This document shows positions 16,939 to 25,198 of a stretch of 64,000 nt of DNA, piece by piece (within the stretch, counting starts at the first letter, position 1; every line of letters begins with the position of its first letter). Origin of the DNA: Chloroflexota bacterium (GTDB lineage: Bacteria > Chloroflexota > UBA11872); NCBI GenBank assembly GCA_026708035.1, contig JAPOVQ010000009.1, positions 1-64,000 of the forward strand, read 5' to 3'. The translations under genes were made by a program, and so were the position numbers. Under the pieces are notes generated by a model. The model had not been told where the DNA came from. It ran no database searches and saw nothing but the letters and a program-made list of their open reading frames with translations.

Positions 16939-17817
16939 ATGGGAAGCGTACTATCCCCTGAAATCAACCCTGTGGCATCGCCCCTCGTGAGCCAATCCGC
17001 GTCCCCCGCGATCCGGCTGCTGGCCCTGGACCTTGACGGCACCATCGTCAGCGGCGAGCAGGGCGTCACGCCGCGGGTGCGAACGGCCATTCGCCGCGCC
17101 CAGGCTCAGGGCGTGGCCGTGACCATCGCGACCGGACGCATGTTTCGCTCGGCGCGGCGATTCGCCCGCGACTTGCACGTCACCGCGCCGATCATCTGCT
17201 ACCAGGGCGCGCTGGTGCGCAATCCGATTGGTGGCGAGACCCTGCACTCGAGCGTGCTGCCGGTCGCACCCGGGCTCGACGTCGTGGCGTACGCCAAGAC
17301 GCGCTGCTGGCACATCAACGCCTACGTCGATGACGAGCTCTACATGGAGGCGGCCACGCCCGAGGGGCGCTTCTACGCCGAGACTTCCGACGTGCCGATT
17401 CAGCTAATTCCTGATCTCGCGTCTGCCGTGCATCGCGGCACCACCAAGCTCGTCGTCGTGGCCGACGAGGCCGACGTGCCGGCGATCGTGAGCGACCTCG
17501 ATGCGCGGTTCCGATCCGTGCTGGACATTACCCGCTCCCATCCGCGTTTCGCGGAAGCGATCGGACAGGACGTGAGCAAAGGCCAGGCGCTGCACTTGCT
17601 GGCGCGGTCGCTGGACATTGCGCCCGAGGCGACCATGGCGATTGGCGACAACCTCAACGACCTCGATCTCGTCACGGCGGCCGGCGTCGGCGTGGCCATG
17701 GGCGACGGCGACCCGCGCGTACGCGCCGCCGCCGATTGGGTCACCGGGACCTACGAGGACGACGGCGCGGCGCTGGCCATCGAACGGTTCGTGCTGGGCG
17801 AAGAGGCCGACCACTGA
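16939..17817 (+). CDS. Cof-type HAD-superfamily phosphatase
   Basis: About 292 residues. Motif I is LALDLDGTI, motif II ATGRMF, motif III the Lys of DVSKGQAL, and motif IV IGDNLNDLDLV. A type IIB cap lies between motifs II and III, as in Cof/YidA sugar-phosphate or nucleotide phosphatases. Start is uncertain: ATG at 16939 is used, while GTG at 16987 would give a tighter N-terminus and ATG at 16873 lies in a repeat. The 3' end overlaps the Sua5-like gene, so the two are probably co-transcribed. Confidence 0.87.
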   Translation: MGSVLSPEINPVASPLVSQSASPAIRLLALDLDGTIVSGEQGVTPRVRTAIRRAQAQGVAVTIATGRMFRSARRFARDLHVTAPIICYQGALVRNPIGGETLHSSVLPVAPGLDVVAYAKTRCWHINAYVDDELYMEAATPEGRFYAETSDVPIQLIPDLASAVHRGTTKLVVVADEADVPAIVSDLDARFRSVLDITRSHPRFAEAIGQDVSKGQALHLLARSLDIAPEATMAIGDNLNDLDLVTAAGVGVAMGDGDPRVRAAADWVTGTYEDDGAALAIERFVLGEEADH

Positions 17818-18455
17818 GTCGCTCCACGCCTCCCACCGAGGCGGCCATTGACCGCTGTGCCCAAGTCATCGCCGGCGGCGGGGTGGCGGTGGTTCCCACC
17901 GACACGCTCTACGGCCTGGCGGCCGGCATCATCAATCCTGAAGCCGTGGCGCGCGTGGCCGCCATCAAGGGTCGCGCGATGGGAACCGGCATGCCGGTGC
18001 TGCTGGCCTCGTCGGAGCAGGTCGCGAGCGTCGGCGCCTCCGCGCCCTATCTCGAAGAGCTTGGCGCGGCATTCTGGCCGGGCGGTCTGACCCTCGTGAT
18101 CCCGGCCCGACCCGAAATCGACCCCCGCATCACCGACGCGCGCCGCACGGTGGCCGTGCGTGTGCCGGGCATGGAAACCACGCGCGAGGTGTGCCGCCGC
18201 GCGGGCGCTCCGATCACCGGCACCAGCGCCAACCGCCACGGGGATCCACCGCCCACGACCGCCGCCGAGGCCCGCGCCGCGCTTGGCGAGTCCGTCGACG
18301 CCCTGCTGGACGGCGGACCGGTCGGCGGCGCCGCCTCCACCATCGTCGACCTCACCGGCGACCGCCCGCGCATCCTCCGCGACGGCGCGGTTTCGTGGGA
18401 CGATCTGCGCCGCATCGCGCCCACGATCATCGACGTCGAATCCCCTCTCCCATGA
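17736..18455 (+). CDS. L-threonylcarbamoyladenylate synthase (Sua5/YrdC family)
   Basis: The YrdC domain makes threonylcarbamoyl-AMP from threonine, bicarbonate and ATP, the first step of the tRNA t6A37 modification. Conserved elements: VVPTDTLYGLAAG, KGRAMGTGMPVLL (binding loop), FWPGGLTLV, VAVRVPG and ITGTSANRHG. Length is YrdC-like without the Sua5 C-terminal domain. The ATG at 17736 lies inside the HAD gene and gives a basic, unlikely N-terminus. A CTG at 17814, overlapping the HAD stop codon and preceded by GAAGAGG, would match the domain start exactly (about 213 residues). I report the ATG only because CTG starts are rare. Confidence 0.85.
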   Translation: MGHRDLRGRRRGAGHRTVRAGRRGRPLSRSTPPTEAAIDRCAQVIAGGGVAVVPTDTLYGLAAGIINPEAVARVAAIKGRAMGTGMPVLLASSEQVASVGASAPYLEELGAAFWPGGLTLVIPARPEIDPRITDARRTVAVRVPGMETTREVCRRAGAPITGTSANRHGDPPPTTAAEARAALGESVDALLDGGPVGGAASTIVDLTGDRPRILRDGAVSWDDLRRIAPTIIDVESPLP

Positions 18456-18646
18456 AAGGACCCCTGCGTCATCCCTCGTCATTCCTGCGGAACCGGTCCC
18501 CGCGCAAGCGAGGGCGGGAACCCTTCCTCACACGTCTCCCGACGATTCGAGAACGCCCGCGGTCCCGCCGGCGCGTCGCCCCAAGCATCGATCCGGGTGC
18601 ACGGGAGCGCCCTGGCGCTCAGGTGCGCCAGTCGTTCAGCGCTTCC

Positions 18647-19102
18647 TTAGAGCTGCTTCACGAAGAGCGGGGCGGGATTCTCCTCGTTCCACAGGGTCGA
18701 GAACTCCTCGATCGGCACAAATCCCATAGCCTCGTAGAACGCGCGTGTCTGACGGTACGCCGCGCTCGGGCGCGAAGGGCCAAGCGTCTTGACGTGAAGC
18801 ATAGTGACGCCCTCGTCGCGCAACCACGCTTCAGCGGATTCAAGTAGACGCCGCCCGATCCCTTGACGACGACGCTCGGGCGCCACGCCCATCACGTAGA
18901 TCTCCGCTGAGCGCGCGAAGTGCCGCGTGACGGACAGAAAACCCCCAACACCGTCGCTACCGTGCGCGACGAACGTCGGCAGGTCATCAATCGTGCACTC
19001 GTAGTTGAGCAGCGCCTTCTCGATGCCGAACCAGTCTGGGAGCGCACGGAGTACAGGCATGACCCTACAGGCCTGATTCGCCAGCGGGCCGTCAATCCGC
19101 AT
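18647..19102 (-). CDS. GNAT-family N-acetyltransferase
   Basis: 151 residues with a GNAT fold. The acetyl-CoA pyrophosphate loop is in VMGVAPERRRQGIGRRLL (R/Q-x-x-G-x-G/A pattern). The C-terminal YRQTRAFYEAMGF is the usual beta6-alpha4 region. An N-terminal LRALPDWFGIEKAL segment is shared by a subgroup of GNATs. Substrate unknown. Start could instead be the ATG about 14 codons in (MPVLRALPDWF). The gene is convergent with the Sua5-like gene and separated by a repeat-bearing gap. Confidence 0.82.
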   Translation of the reverse strand: MRIDGPLANQACRVMPVLRALPDWFGIEKALLNYECTIDDLPTFVAHGSDGVGGFLSVTRHFARSAEIYVMGVAPERRRQGIGRRLLESAEAWLRDEGVTMLHVKTLGPSRPSAAYRQTRAFYEAMGFVPIEEFSTLWNEENPAPLFVKQL

Positions 19103-19312
19103 ACATCGGCTGCCGTGAACGAGATCGCCCGCAATCCTGCCACCGTTCGCGGAACTTCAGCGCCAGGTCCGAATTGCTTTCACGAGTCATAGGACGAGCG
19201 CACCTCTCGCCGGCGAGCCGGGTCTTGCCATGCCGTCGACTCCCTGCGTACCGTCCACCCAATCAACCTGCGCGCCTCGCCTGGTCGCCTCGTTTGGAAC
19301 GGACTCGCTGAT

Positions 19313-20308
19313 ATGCGCGTGGGCGTAACCGGGGTCGGCCGCATTGGTCGACCGCACGCCGAACGGCTGGCAGCCAACCCCGACGTTTCTGCCGTTGTGC
19401 TGCACGACATCAATGCGACGCTCGCTTCCGCAGTGGCCGCCGATCTGGATATGCAGGCTGTCGCGGATCTTGACGCGCTCCTGTCGTCCGTCGATGCGCT
19501 GGTGATCGCCGCCATCACCACCGCCCATGCGGACTTGCTCAGCGCGGCCGTCGAGGCCCGTGTGCCGGTCATGTGCGAAAAGCCGATCTCGCACGACCTC
19601 GAGCGAGCCCGCAAAATTGTGTGCCGTGTGCATGCCCTCAACGTTCCCGTCCTCATGGGCTTCCAGCGCCGCTTCGACGCCGGCTACCAGGCCGCGCGCG
19701 ATCTGGTCGCATCCGGTGGACTTGGAACGCTTTACACCTTCCGCACCGTTGGCCACGATCCCGAACCCGCCAGCGAGTCCTACATCGCTGGCTCCGGCGG
19801 CCTGTTTCGCGACTTTGGCGTCCATGATTTTGACGCCCTTCGCTTTGTCACCAACCAGGAAATCGCGCGCGTCTACGCCGACGCCACCGTGCGCGCCTTC
19901 GCGGTTTACGAGCGCTACGACGACGCTGACACGGCCGTAGCCACGCTCACCCTCGCGGACGGTGCGCTCGGGTTGGCCAGCTACACCCGGCACGACCCCT
20001 TGGGCTATGACGTCCGCATGGAACTGTTTGGCTCGCGCGACAGCGTGGTGGTGGGCTGGGACGACCAAGCGCCCCTACGCACCCTCGAACCCAACGGCCC
20101 GCCGCTTCACCCCACGCCCCATGCAACGTTCCACGACCGCTTTGCTGACGCGTACGCCGCCGAAATTTCGACATTTCTCGACGTCGCCCGCGGCCGCCTG
20201 TCATCTCCCAGCACTGTTGACGACGCACTCGAGGCTCTGCGCGTCGCCGTCGCCTGCAACCTGTCCCTGCGCGAACGCCGCCCCGTCGACCTCTCCGAAA
20301 TCCCCTAG
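19313..20308 (+). CDS. Gfo/Idh/MocA oxidoreductase, inositol 2-dehydrogenase-like
   Basis: 331 residues. GVGRIGRPHAERL is the NAD-binding loop, CEKPISHD holds the catalytic Lys, GFQRRFDAGYQAAR follows, and SGGLFRDFGVHDFDALRF carries the catalytic Asp and His. The FQRRFD and FRDFGVHDFD patterns are those of myo-inositol 2-dehydrogenase (IolG) and close relatives. No other inositol-catabolism gene is in view. A standalone gene between an acetyltransferase and a phage-derived remnant. Confidence 0.88.
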   Translation: MRVGVTGVGRIGRPHAERLAANPDVSAVVLHDINATLASAVAADLDMQAVADLDALLSSVDALVIAAITTAHADLLSAAVEARVPVMCEKPISHDLERARKIVCRVHALNVPVLMGFQRRFDAGYQAARDLVASGGLGTLYTFRTVGHDPEPASESYIAGSGGLFRDFGVHDFDALRFVTNQEIARVYADATVRAFAVYERYDDADTAVATLTLADGALGLASYTRHDPLGYDVRMELFGSRDSVVVGWDDQAPLRTLEPNGPPLHPTPHATFHDRFADAYAAEISTFLDVARGRLSSPSTVDDALEALRVAVACNLSLRERRPVDLSEIP

Positions 20309-20438
20309 CACCAGCCGCTGAGGCCTGGCGGGCCAGTCCCGGGTCCGCGTGGTCCAGCGCTTGTGCACGTTCGTCACTCTCCCCCCGCTCCGGCCCCACG
20401 TTCCGCCGGGCCCAGAGGCCCACCGCGCCGAGGACGCC

Positions 20439-20567
20439 TCACCAGGGCTCCGGCGTGGGGAGCTGGGCCGCCATCATCCCCACCGTGCCGCCCACGAATA
20501 GTTGAAACCCTGCTGCCGCCGCGCTCGGCTTCATCACCTCGCGCACGGCTTGCATCACCTGATTCAT
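20439..20567 (-). CDS. Small membrane-type protein beside the lysin remnant (possible decayed holin)
   Basis: A 42-residue open frame with an AAGGAAG ahead of its ATG. It starts MNQVMQAVREVMK, then has one hydrophobic segment (AAAAGFQLFVGGTVGMMAAQ). It follows the lysin remnant on the same strand, just as the 86-residue membrane protein at 22579 follows the intact lysin. This supports a second, decayed lysis cassette. Coding status is uncertain because of the short length. Confidence 0.4.
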   Translation of the reverse strand: MNQVMQAVREVMKPSAAAAGFQLFVGGTVGMMAAQLPTPEPW

Positions 20568-20582
20568 CCGTGCTCTGCTTCC

Positions 20583-20738
20583 TTACCCCGCCTCGGGGTT
20601 GGGATAGCACCGCTTGGCGGTCATAACCAGCCGCCAGTCCTGCGGGCGGAACGCGGCTTCACCGGCCCGACGCGCCGCAGAGTTCAGCGCCGCCAAGGAG
20701 TCAATGGTGCGCCCGCACATCCTCCACGCCGGCGCCAT
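20583..20738 (-). pseudogene. Phage lysin remnant, internally deleted copy of the gene at 22949-23935
   Basis: The 51-codon frame reads MCGRTIDSLAALNSAAR, then RRAGEAAFRPQDWRLVMTAKR. The first part matches MRGRTFDPFAALDYAAR of the intact lysin (SLT domain), and the second matches its C-terminal end RRAGEAAFRPEDWRRVMAAER. The roughly 230 bases between these parts in the intact gene are missing, with the join at a shared AAR. DNA identity is about 80% by eye over the last 60 bases. So this is a diverged second phage cassette rather than a recent duplication. Confidence 0.75.
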
Positions 20739-20812
20739 CCCGCCAGCCGGATCCCCCGCCGTGGTTCGAGTCGCCGGCCACTAATGTGGCCCAGGTTGTT
20801 TGGGTCCGGCGC

Positions 20813-22288
20813 CTAGCTGGAAACGGCTGAAGCGCTGGGGGAGGAAAAGGCCGGACGGCGCCGTGGCACTCCCCGGCGGCGGGACGTCCGCTGTGGGTGC
20901 CGCGGCGGCTGATCCGGGCCTTGCGTGCTTGCTTGGCCCCCCTTCCACGGCTTACGGATAAAGCGGCGGCCGAGTCCGCGCACAATCTCCCGCCACTTCT
21001 TTTCCTCATCTGGCGTGACGAACGTCACGGCCTCGCCGGAGCGGCCCATCCGACCGGTTCGTCCGACCCTGTGGGTGAAGAGTTTCTCGGAGTCCGGCAG
21101 GTCATAGTTGATGACCTGCTCGATACCTTGGATGTCCAACCCTCGGGCAGCGACGTTTGTAGCCACAAGCACCGGCGTGGTCCCAGACCGGAAGTCCGCC
21201 ATCATGCGCTCGCGTGCGCGCTGGCTGAGATTGCCTTGCAGCGCACCGACCGGATAGCCCAACGCCGCGAGCTGTTTGGCCAGCTTCTTCACACCGTGCT
21301 TGGTCCGTCCAAAGATGATGACCGGCGCATCCTTTCGATCATCGAGCAGGGCCCGGAGCGCGCCGAGCTTGTCGTGTCGTTTTATGGAGTAGATCAGGTG
21401 CTCGACGGTGGGCGGCGCGTGCACGTTCGCGTCCACCTGCACCGTCACCGGGTGGCGCAGGTGCTTGGCGGCCGTCTTCGCCACCCACCCTGGCATCGTC
21501 GCCGAAAAGAGCACGGTCTGGCGGCTGGCAGGCGTCCGGCTGAGGATGGCCTCGACGTCACGAGCGAACCCCATATCCAACATTTCGTCCGCCTCGTCCA
21601 AGACCATGACGCGCACGCCGCGCAGATCGAGCGTGCCCTGCCGGAGGTGGTCGAGCGTGCGGCCCGGCGTGCCAATGATGATCTGGGCGCCGCGTTTCAA
21701 TGCCGTGGATTCCGGCCGGAACGACCGGCCGCCGTAGAGCAACGTGACGCGCAGCCCCTGGGGCGCGGCCAACGATTCAACGACGCCGGCCACCTGGATG
21801 GCCAGCTCGCGCGTGGGCACGAGCACGAGGGCCTGTACCCGGCGGACCGATGGGTCGCAGCGTTCGGCAAGGGGCACCGCGAAGGCCAGGGTCTTCCCGG
21901 ATCCGGTGCGCGCCTGTCCAATCAAGTCATGCCCCGCCAGGAACTGGGGGATCGTTTCGTCCTGAATGGGCGTGGGCGCCGAGATGCCCATGCGCGAGAG
22001 CGCGGATCGGCTGGCCGCACTCAGGGCAATTCCGGGAAACGCCGATGAGACATCGGGAGCGTCGGCAGCCGAAGGAGTGCGCGGTGAGCGCGGCTCCGAC
22101 TCACGCGCCCTTGGCGCGGCGGAAGAGCCGTTGCGCCGAGCACTGAAGCACGGTGGACAGTACACGGGCCGGTCCGGCCGTGGTCGGAATGGGACGGTGG
22201 TCGATGTGTCGCAGTCAGCGCAGACGGCCGGATGGCCGCCGGAACGGCGGGGACGACGTGACCGGGTCGGTCGAGGTTCAAAAGACAT
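20813..22288 (-). CDS. DEAD-box RNA helicase with N-terminal zinc ribbon
   Basis: 491 residues. An N-terminal CxxC-x19-CxxC ribbon (CADC...YCPPC) is followed by a Ser/Arg-rich linker and a full DEAD-box core: Q motif near GISAPTPIQ, motif I ARTGSGKT, Ia PTRELA, Ib GTPGR, II DEAD, III SAT, IV-VI including ATNVAARGLDIQ and HRVGRTGRMGR. The C-terminus is a basic tail (RRTSRRRGVPRRRP), probably for RNA binding. Such helicases act in ribosome assembly and cold-shock mRNA remodelling. ATG at 22288 is chosen because the zinc ribbon follows at once. A leader of about 100 bases contains a stem-loop. Confidence 0.9.
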   Translation of the reverse strand: MSFEPRPTRSRRPRRSGGHPAVCADCDTSTTVPFRPRPDRPVYCPPCFSARRNGSSAAPRARESEPRSPRTPSAADAPDVSSAFPGIALSAASRSALSRMGISAPTPIQDETIPQFLAGHDLIGQARTGSGKTLAFAVPLAERCDPSVRRVQALVLVPTRELAIQVAGVVESLAAPQGLRVTLLYGGRSFRPESTALKRGAQIIIGTPGRTLDHLRQGTLDLRGVRVMVLDEADEMLDMGFARDVEAILSRTPASRQTVLFSATMPGWVAKTAAKHLRHPVTVQVDANVHAPPTVEHLIYSIKRHDKLGALRALLDDRKDAPVIIFGRTKHGVKKLAKQLAALGYPVGALQGNLSQRARERMMADFRSGTTPVLVATNVAARGLDIQGIEQVINYDLPDSEKLFTHRVGRTGRMGRSGEAVTFVTPDEEKKWREIVRGLGRRFIRKPWKGGQASTQGPDQPPRHPQRTSRRRGVPRRRPAFSSPSASAVSS

Positions 22289-22388
22289 ACAGACATGAAC
22301 TCCATGGGCGATGCAGGGTGAACACGGCGATTCAGCGCGGGGCGAGGAGACAAACGGACAGGAGTTGTACGAGGGGTAATCCGCCGCC

Positions 22389-22431
22389 GGGTGAATCCCA
22401 GGTGCGCCGATTGTGGCGCCTGTATTCACCC
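22389..22431. terminator. Long imperfect stem-loop between helicase and phage block
   Basis: GGGTGAAT (22389-22396) pairs perfectly with ATTCACCC (22424-22431), with a further GGYGCGCC-type inner pairing. It lies just past the last phage-block gene and upstream of the helicase gene, both read leftward. It could end phage-block transcription or fold in the helicase leader. No T-run is seen, so a factor-independent terminator is not certain. Confidence 0.4.
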
Positions 22432-22578
22432 TAACAGACCGCCGAGGTGTCATGGGGAGGGTCCCGATTCACGAAACATCGGGCGATGCCGAGCGCGCCC
22501 GGCGGTGAACAGACGCGGTGCAGCACCACGTTGACCGCCGGCTCGCACCCGGCATCGTCGATTGCGCCGGCCGCTGCG

Positions 22579-22839
22579 CTAGCCGATCCGGAGAACCCCC
22601 AACCACGACCCGTGTCGGCTGCGCACGGCCTTGTCGAGCGCGGCCAGCGCGCCGGCGGCCGCGGCCACACCCGCCGCACCGAAGAGCTGCGACCCGAGCT
22701 CGTAGATCTCCGGGCTTTGCACGGCGGCCACCGCGCCGGGAACGCCGCCCGCAACGAACGCGGCGCTCGCAATGCGCACGAAGCGCCGCAGCACGCTCAA
22801 CTTCAGGCTGTAGGTCGTCGTCATCGGCTGTCCCTTCAT
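22579..22839 (-). CDS. Small two-helix membrane protein at the end of the phage block (holin-like)
   Basis: 86 residues with a strong AAGGAGG seven bases ahead of the ATG. It has two hydrophobic segments (VRIASAAFVAGGVPGAVAAV and LFGAAGVAAAAGALAAL) with a basic C-terminus. It is the last gene of the capsid-tail-lysis block, directly after the lysin, where holins or anti-holins commonly sit. No sequence family was recognised, so holin-like is a guess from position and topology. Confidence 0.6.
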   Translation of the reverse strand: MKGQPMTTTYSLKLSVLRRFVRIASAAFVAGGVPGAVAAVQSPEIYELGSQLFGAAGVAAAAGALAALDKAVRSRHGSWLGVLRIG

Positions 22840-22948
22840 CCAACTGCCTCCTTCACTTGCCCCGCGTTCGACGCGGGGTCCTGTCGAACCTCTGAACCGT
22901 CTAGGTCCGTCATTCCGGTCAAGCGTCTGCCGAGGCGCACCCCCTCCG

Positions 22949-23935
22949 TCACTCAGGCGCCATCGGGTCGTGGTAGAACCGTTCGGCGGCCATGACCCGC
23001 CGCCAGTCCTCCGGGCGAAACGCGGCTTCGCCGGCCCTTCGCACTGCCTGGATCACCTCGCCGAGGTGTCCCAGCGCCGCCAGCTTGCGGCTGTGGTTGG
23101 CGTCGCGGTCCCGCCGCAGCGCCTCGATCTCCGTCGTACGTGCCATGTCCAAGCCCTTCAGAATCGCGTCGGCGTATCGGTAGCCCTGCGCACGGAAGGC
23201 GCCGTCCGAGTTGCGGCCGGTGTTGTAGTCCGCCAGCGCCTCGCGGTAGTCGCCGCCCCGGTGGTCGAGGTGCGCCGCCATCAGCCGCGCCGCATAGTCC
23301 AGCGCCGCGAACGGGTCGAAGGTGCGCCCGCGCATCGCCGGGTGCCAGCGCGGGATAATCTGCGCCAGGCCCTCGGCCCCCGCCCGGCTCACCGCCAGCG
23401 GGTTCCAGTTGCTTTCTACCGTGATCTGCCGGCGAAATACCTCGGGGGCGTACCCAACGTCACGCGCGTACTCCACCGCGTAGAGGCGCAACGGGTCGAC
23501 CCGCGCCCCGTGCACGCGAAACGTCGCCGGATCGATCACGCCCGCCAGTGAGGCATCCAGGTGCACGTGGTTCCCTGTGCTGTTTCCGCTGGAGTCGCAC
23601 AGCCCGAGCGATTGGCCGGCCGCCACGCGCTCGCCCACGCGAACCGTCGGCGGCTCGTCGAAATGCAGCAAGCGCCACAGCACGCCCGCGTCGTCGCGCA
23701 GCGCCACGGCGTTGCCATAGGGAAACCCGTCCCGCACCAACGGCGCCCGCGTGCTCGGCCGGTCTGTTGTCCAAACCGCCGCAATCGTTCCCGCCGCCGG
23801 CGCTTTCACCGGGCGGCGGTACACCGACTCCCGATGCAACGCCACATCGAGTCCGCCGTGGCGATAGCTTCCACGGTCCAGACCGAACACCGAGGTCACG
23901 CGAATGACGCCGTCGAGCGGCGGCAGATAGGCCAT
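22949..23935 (-). CDS. Phage lysin: M23 peptidase plus lytic transglycosylase (SLT)
   Basis: 328 residues with two wall-cutting domains. An N-terminal LytM/M23 endopeptidase has zinc ligands His26 and Asp30 (RHGGLDVAL) and HVH at 123-125. An SLT-like domain follows from about 155, with catalytic Glu174 in ITVESNWNPLAV, then GAEGLAQIIP and ALADYNTG. There is no signal peptide, so export would need the holin. The conserved C-terminal RRAGEAAFRPEDWRR segment recurs in the remnant at 20.6 kb. ATG at 23935. It lies 16 nt after the holin-like gene. It could act as endolysin or as a virion-bound entry enzyme. Confidence 0.85.
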   Translation of the reverse strand: MAYLPPLDGVIRVTSVFGLDRGSYRHGGLDVALHRESVYRRPVKAPAAGTIAAVWTTDRPSTRAPLVRDGFPYGNAVALRDDAGVLWRLLHFDEPPTVRVGERVAAGQSLGLCDSSGNSTGNHVHLDASLAGVIDPATFRVHGARVDPLRLYAVEYARDVGYAPEVFRRQITVESNWNPLAVSRAGAEGLAQIIPRWHPAMRGRTFDPFAALDYAARLMAAHLDHRGGDYREALADYNTGRNSDGAFRAQGYRYADAILKGLDMARTTEIEALRRDRDANHSRKLAALGHLGEVIQAVRRAGEAAFRPEDWRRVMAAERFYHDPMAPE

Positions 23936-23951
23936 CAGCTCGCCTCGCCGG

Positions 23952-24200
23952 TCATCGCAGCACCAAGGCCAGCACGCCGCCGCCCACACTCGTCAGGGTC
24001 AGCCCGACCAGCCCGTAGATCACGCTGCGAATGGGTCGAAACTCCGCCCGCGTCACATAGGTCCCGCGCGCCTCGGCCTTGTGCGCCGCCAGATCCGCCC
24101 GCAGTTGCGCCACCTCGCGCAGGATCGACGCCGTGCGCTCATCGATGCGGGCCAGGAGACGGCCGTTGCCGTCGGACGTCGGGCGTGCGCCGCTCGTCAC
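23952..24200 (-). CDS. XhlA/holin-like protein (coiled coil plus one membrane helix)
   Basis: 82 residues. An amphipathic coiled-coil (RIDERTASILREVAQLRADLAAHK) is followed by TYVTRAEFRPIRSVIYGLVGL and a single C-terminal membrane helix (LTLTSVGGGVLALVL). This is the layout of XhlA/haemolysin-type phage holins. It starts with GTG at 24200, overlapping the stop of the upstream glycosidase gene by four bases (GTGA), so translation is coupled. It precedes the lysin gene, as expected for a lysis cassette. Confidence 0.75.
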   Translation of the reverse strand: MTSGARPTSDGNGRLLARIDERTASILREVAQLRADLAAHKAEARGTYVTRAEFRPIRSVIYGLVGLTLTSVGGGVLALVLR

Positions 24201-25198
24201 GCCCAGATCCGTCGAAAGTCGGTGTCGGCCTCCGCCATCCGCCCCACGCCGTCGGTCAAGGCCTCATCGCGCCAATGGCCGTCGCCGTTGGCATCCACGA
24301 ACCAGGCCAGGCCCTCGAGGCGTCGCCCGAACACGGCGCAGGTGTAGGCAAAGGCGTTCGGCAGCAGGCCCGCCGGATACGCGGCCGAGGAGGGCCCATC
24401 CGTGCGCGCGTTGTACTCCGCGACGATCACCGGCTTACGCGCCAGCCCGACGGCGCGCAGGGTTTCGTCCCACGTCTGCAAGACGTTAGAGCCCCATCGC
24501 CGCCCCAGGCGGTCGCGCGGGTCGCGCCACGGCTCGTGACGTCCGCCGTGCGCGCGGCCATCCGGGCCGGTGCGCGCGTAGGCGTGCAGCGCCACGCCCT
24601 GGAAGCGCCGCGACCAGACGGTTCGCGCGGCGTCCCGGCATCGCTCCCAAAACTCCGCCGTGTAGCGCGCCCAGGGCGACTGCTCGACCTCGGCGATCGG
24701 CCGTCCGCCGCGCGGTGCGAACGGCCCCGTCGGCGTGACGAAGAAGCGGCAGGGCGATCCGGCGTGCGTCCGCCACACCTGCAGGGCGTTCCAGGGGTTG
24801 CTCGACGTGGTGCCGGCGCCGTTGAACACCCGCGCCATCCAGGCAGGGCTCACGCTGGGATCCTCGGTCTCGGAGCGCCTCCAGTTGGGCTCGTTGCCGA
24901 ACGTGACGTCGATGCCGCCGAAACGTGGCGCCAGCGCCTCCAACCCGTGGAGATACGCGTCCAGCTCCGCCTCGGTCCTTGGCTGATCGACGCCGGCTCG
25001 GTACTTGACCTTGAGCAGGATCCGGTGCCCGGCGTCGCGCAGCACGCCGCAGCGACCCGCCATGTCCAGCCAGTGGCGCCGCCGGTCACCCCCGGGATGG
25101 GTATACACGTGCTCGACAAAGAGGGTCGGCACGGGATAGCCCGGCGTCCGCGCCGGATTCCAGAAGTGCACACCGAGGAGCGGCGCGGCCTCGGCCAT
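24197..25198 (-). CDS. Clan-A-like glycoside hydrolase within the phage block
   Basis: 333 residues with the features of a (beta/alpha)8 glycoside hydrolase. GNEPNW supplies a probable acid/base Glu103 at the end of strand 4, and KPVIVAEYNAR supplies a probable nucleophile Glu261 at strand 7, as in GH5/GH39-type enzymes. No signal peptide. Its ATG overlaps the stop of the tail-fibre gene by one base, and its own end overlaps the holin gene. It is therefore part of the phage block and not a chance host gene. It may degrade the host surface glycan (depolymerase) or help in lysis. Family assignment within clan A is not possible by eye. Confidence 0.7.
   Translation of the reverse strand: MAEAAPLLGVHFWNPARTPGYPVPTLFVEHVYTHPGGDRRRHWLDMAGRCGVLRDAGHRILLKVKYRAGVDQPRTEAELDAYLHGLEALAPRFGGIDVTFGNEPNWRRSETEDPSVSPAWMARVFNGAGTTSSNPWNALQVWRTHAGSPCRFFVTPTGPFAPRGGRPIAEVEQSPWARYTAEFWERCRDAARTVWSRRFQGVALHAYARTGPDGRAHGGRHEPWRDPRDRLGRRWGSNVLQTWDETLRAVGLARKPVIVAEYNARTDGPSSAAYPAGLLPNAFAYTCAVFGRRLEGLAWFVDANGDGHWRDEALTDGVGRMAEADTDFRRIWA

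Noticed and set aside
22289-22440. Cold-shock-type regulatory leader of the helicase
   Set aside because: A stem-loop is present but no known cold-shock box; recorded only as a hairpin.
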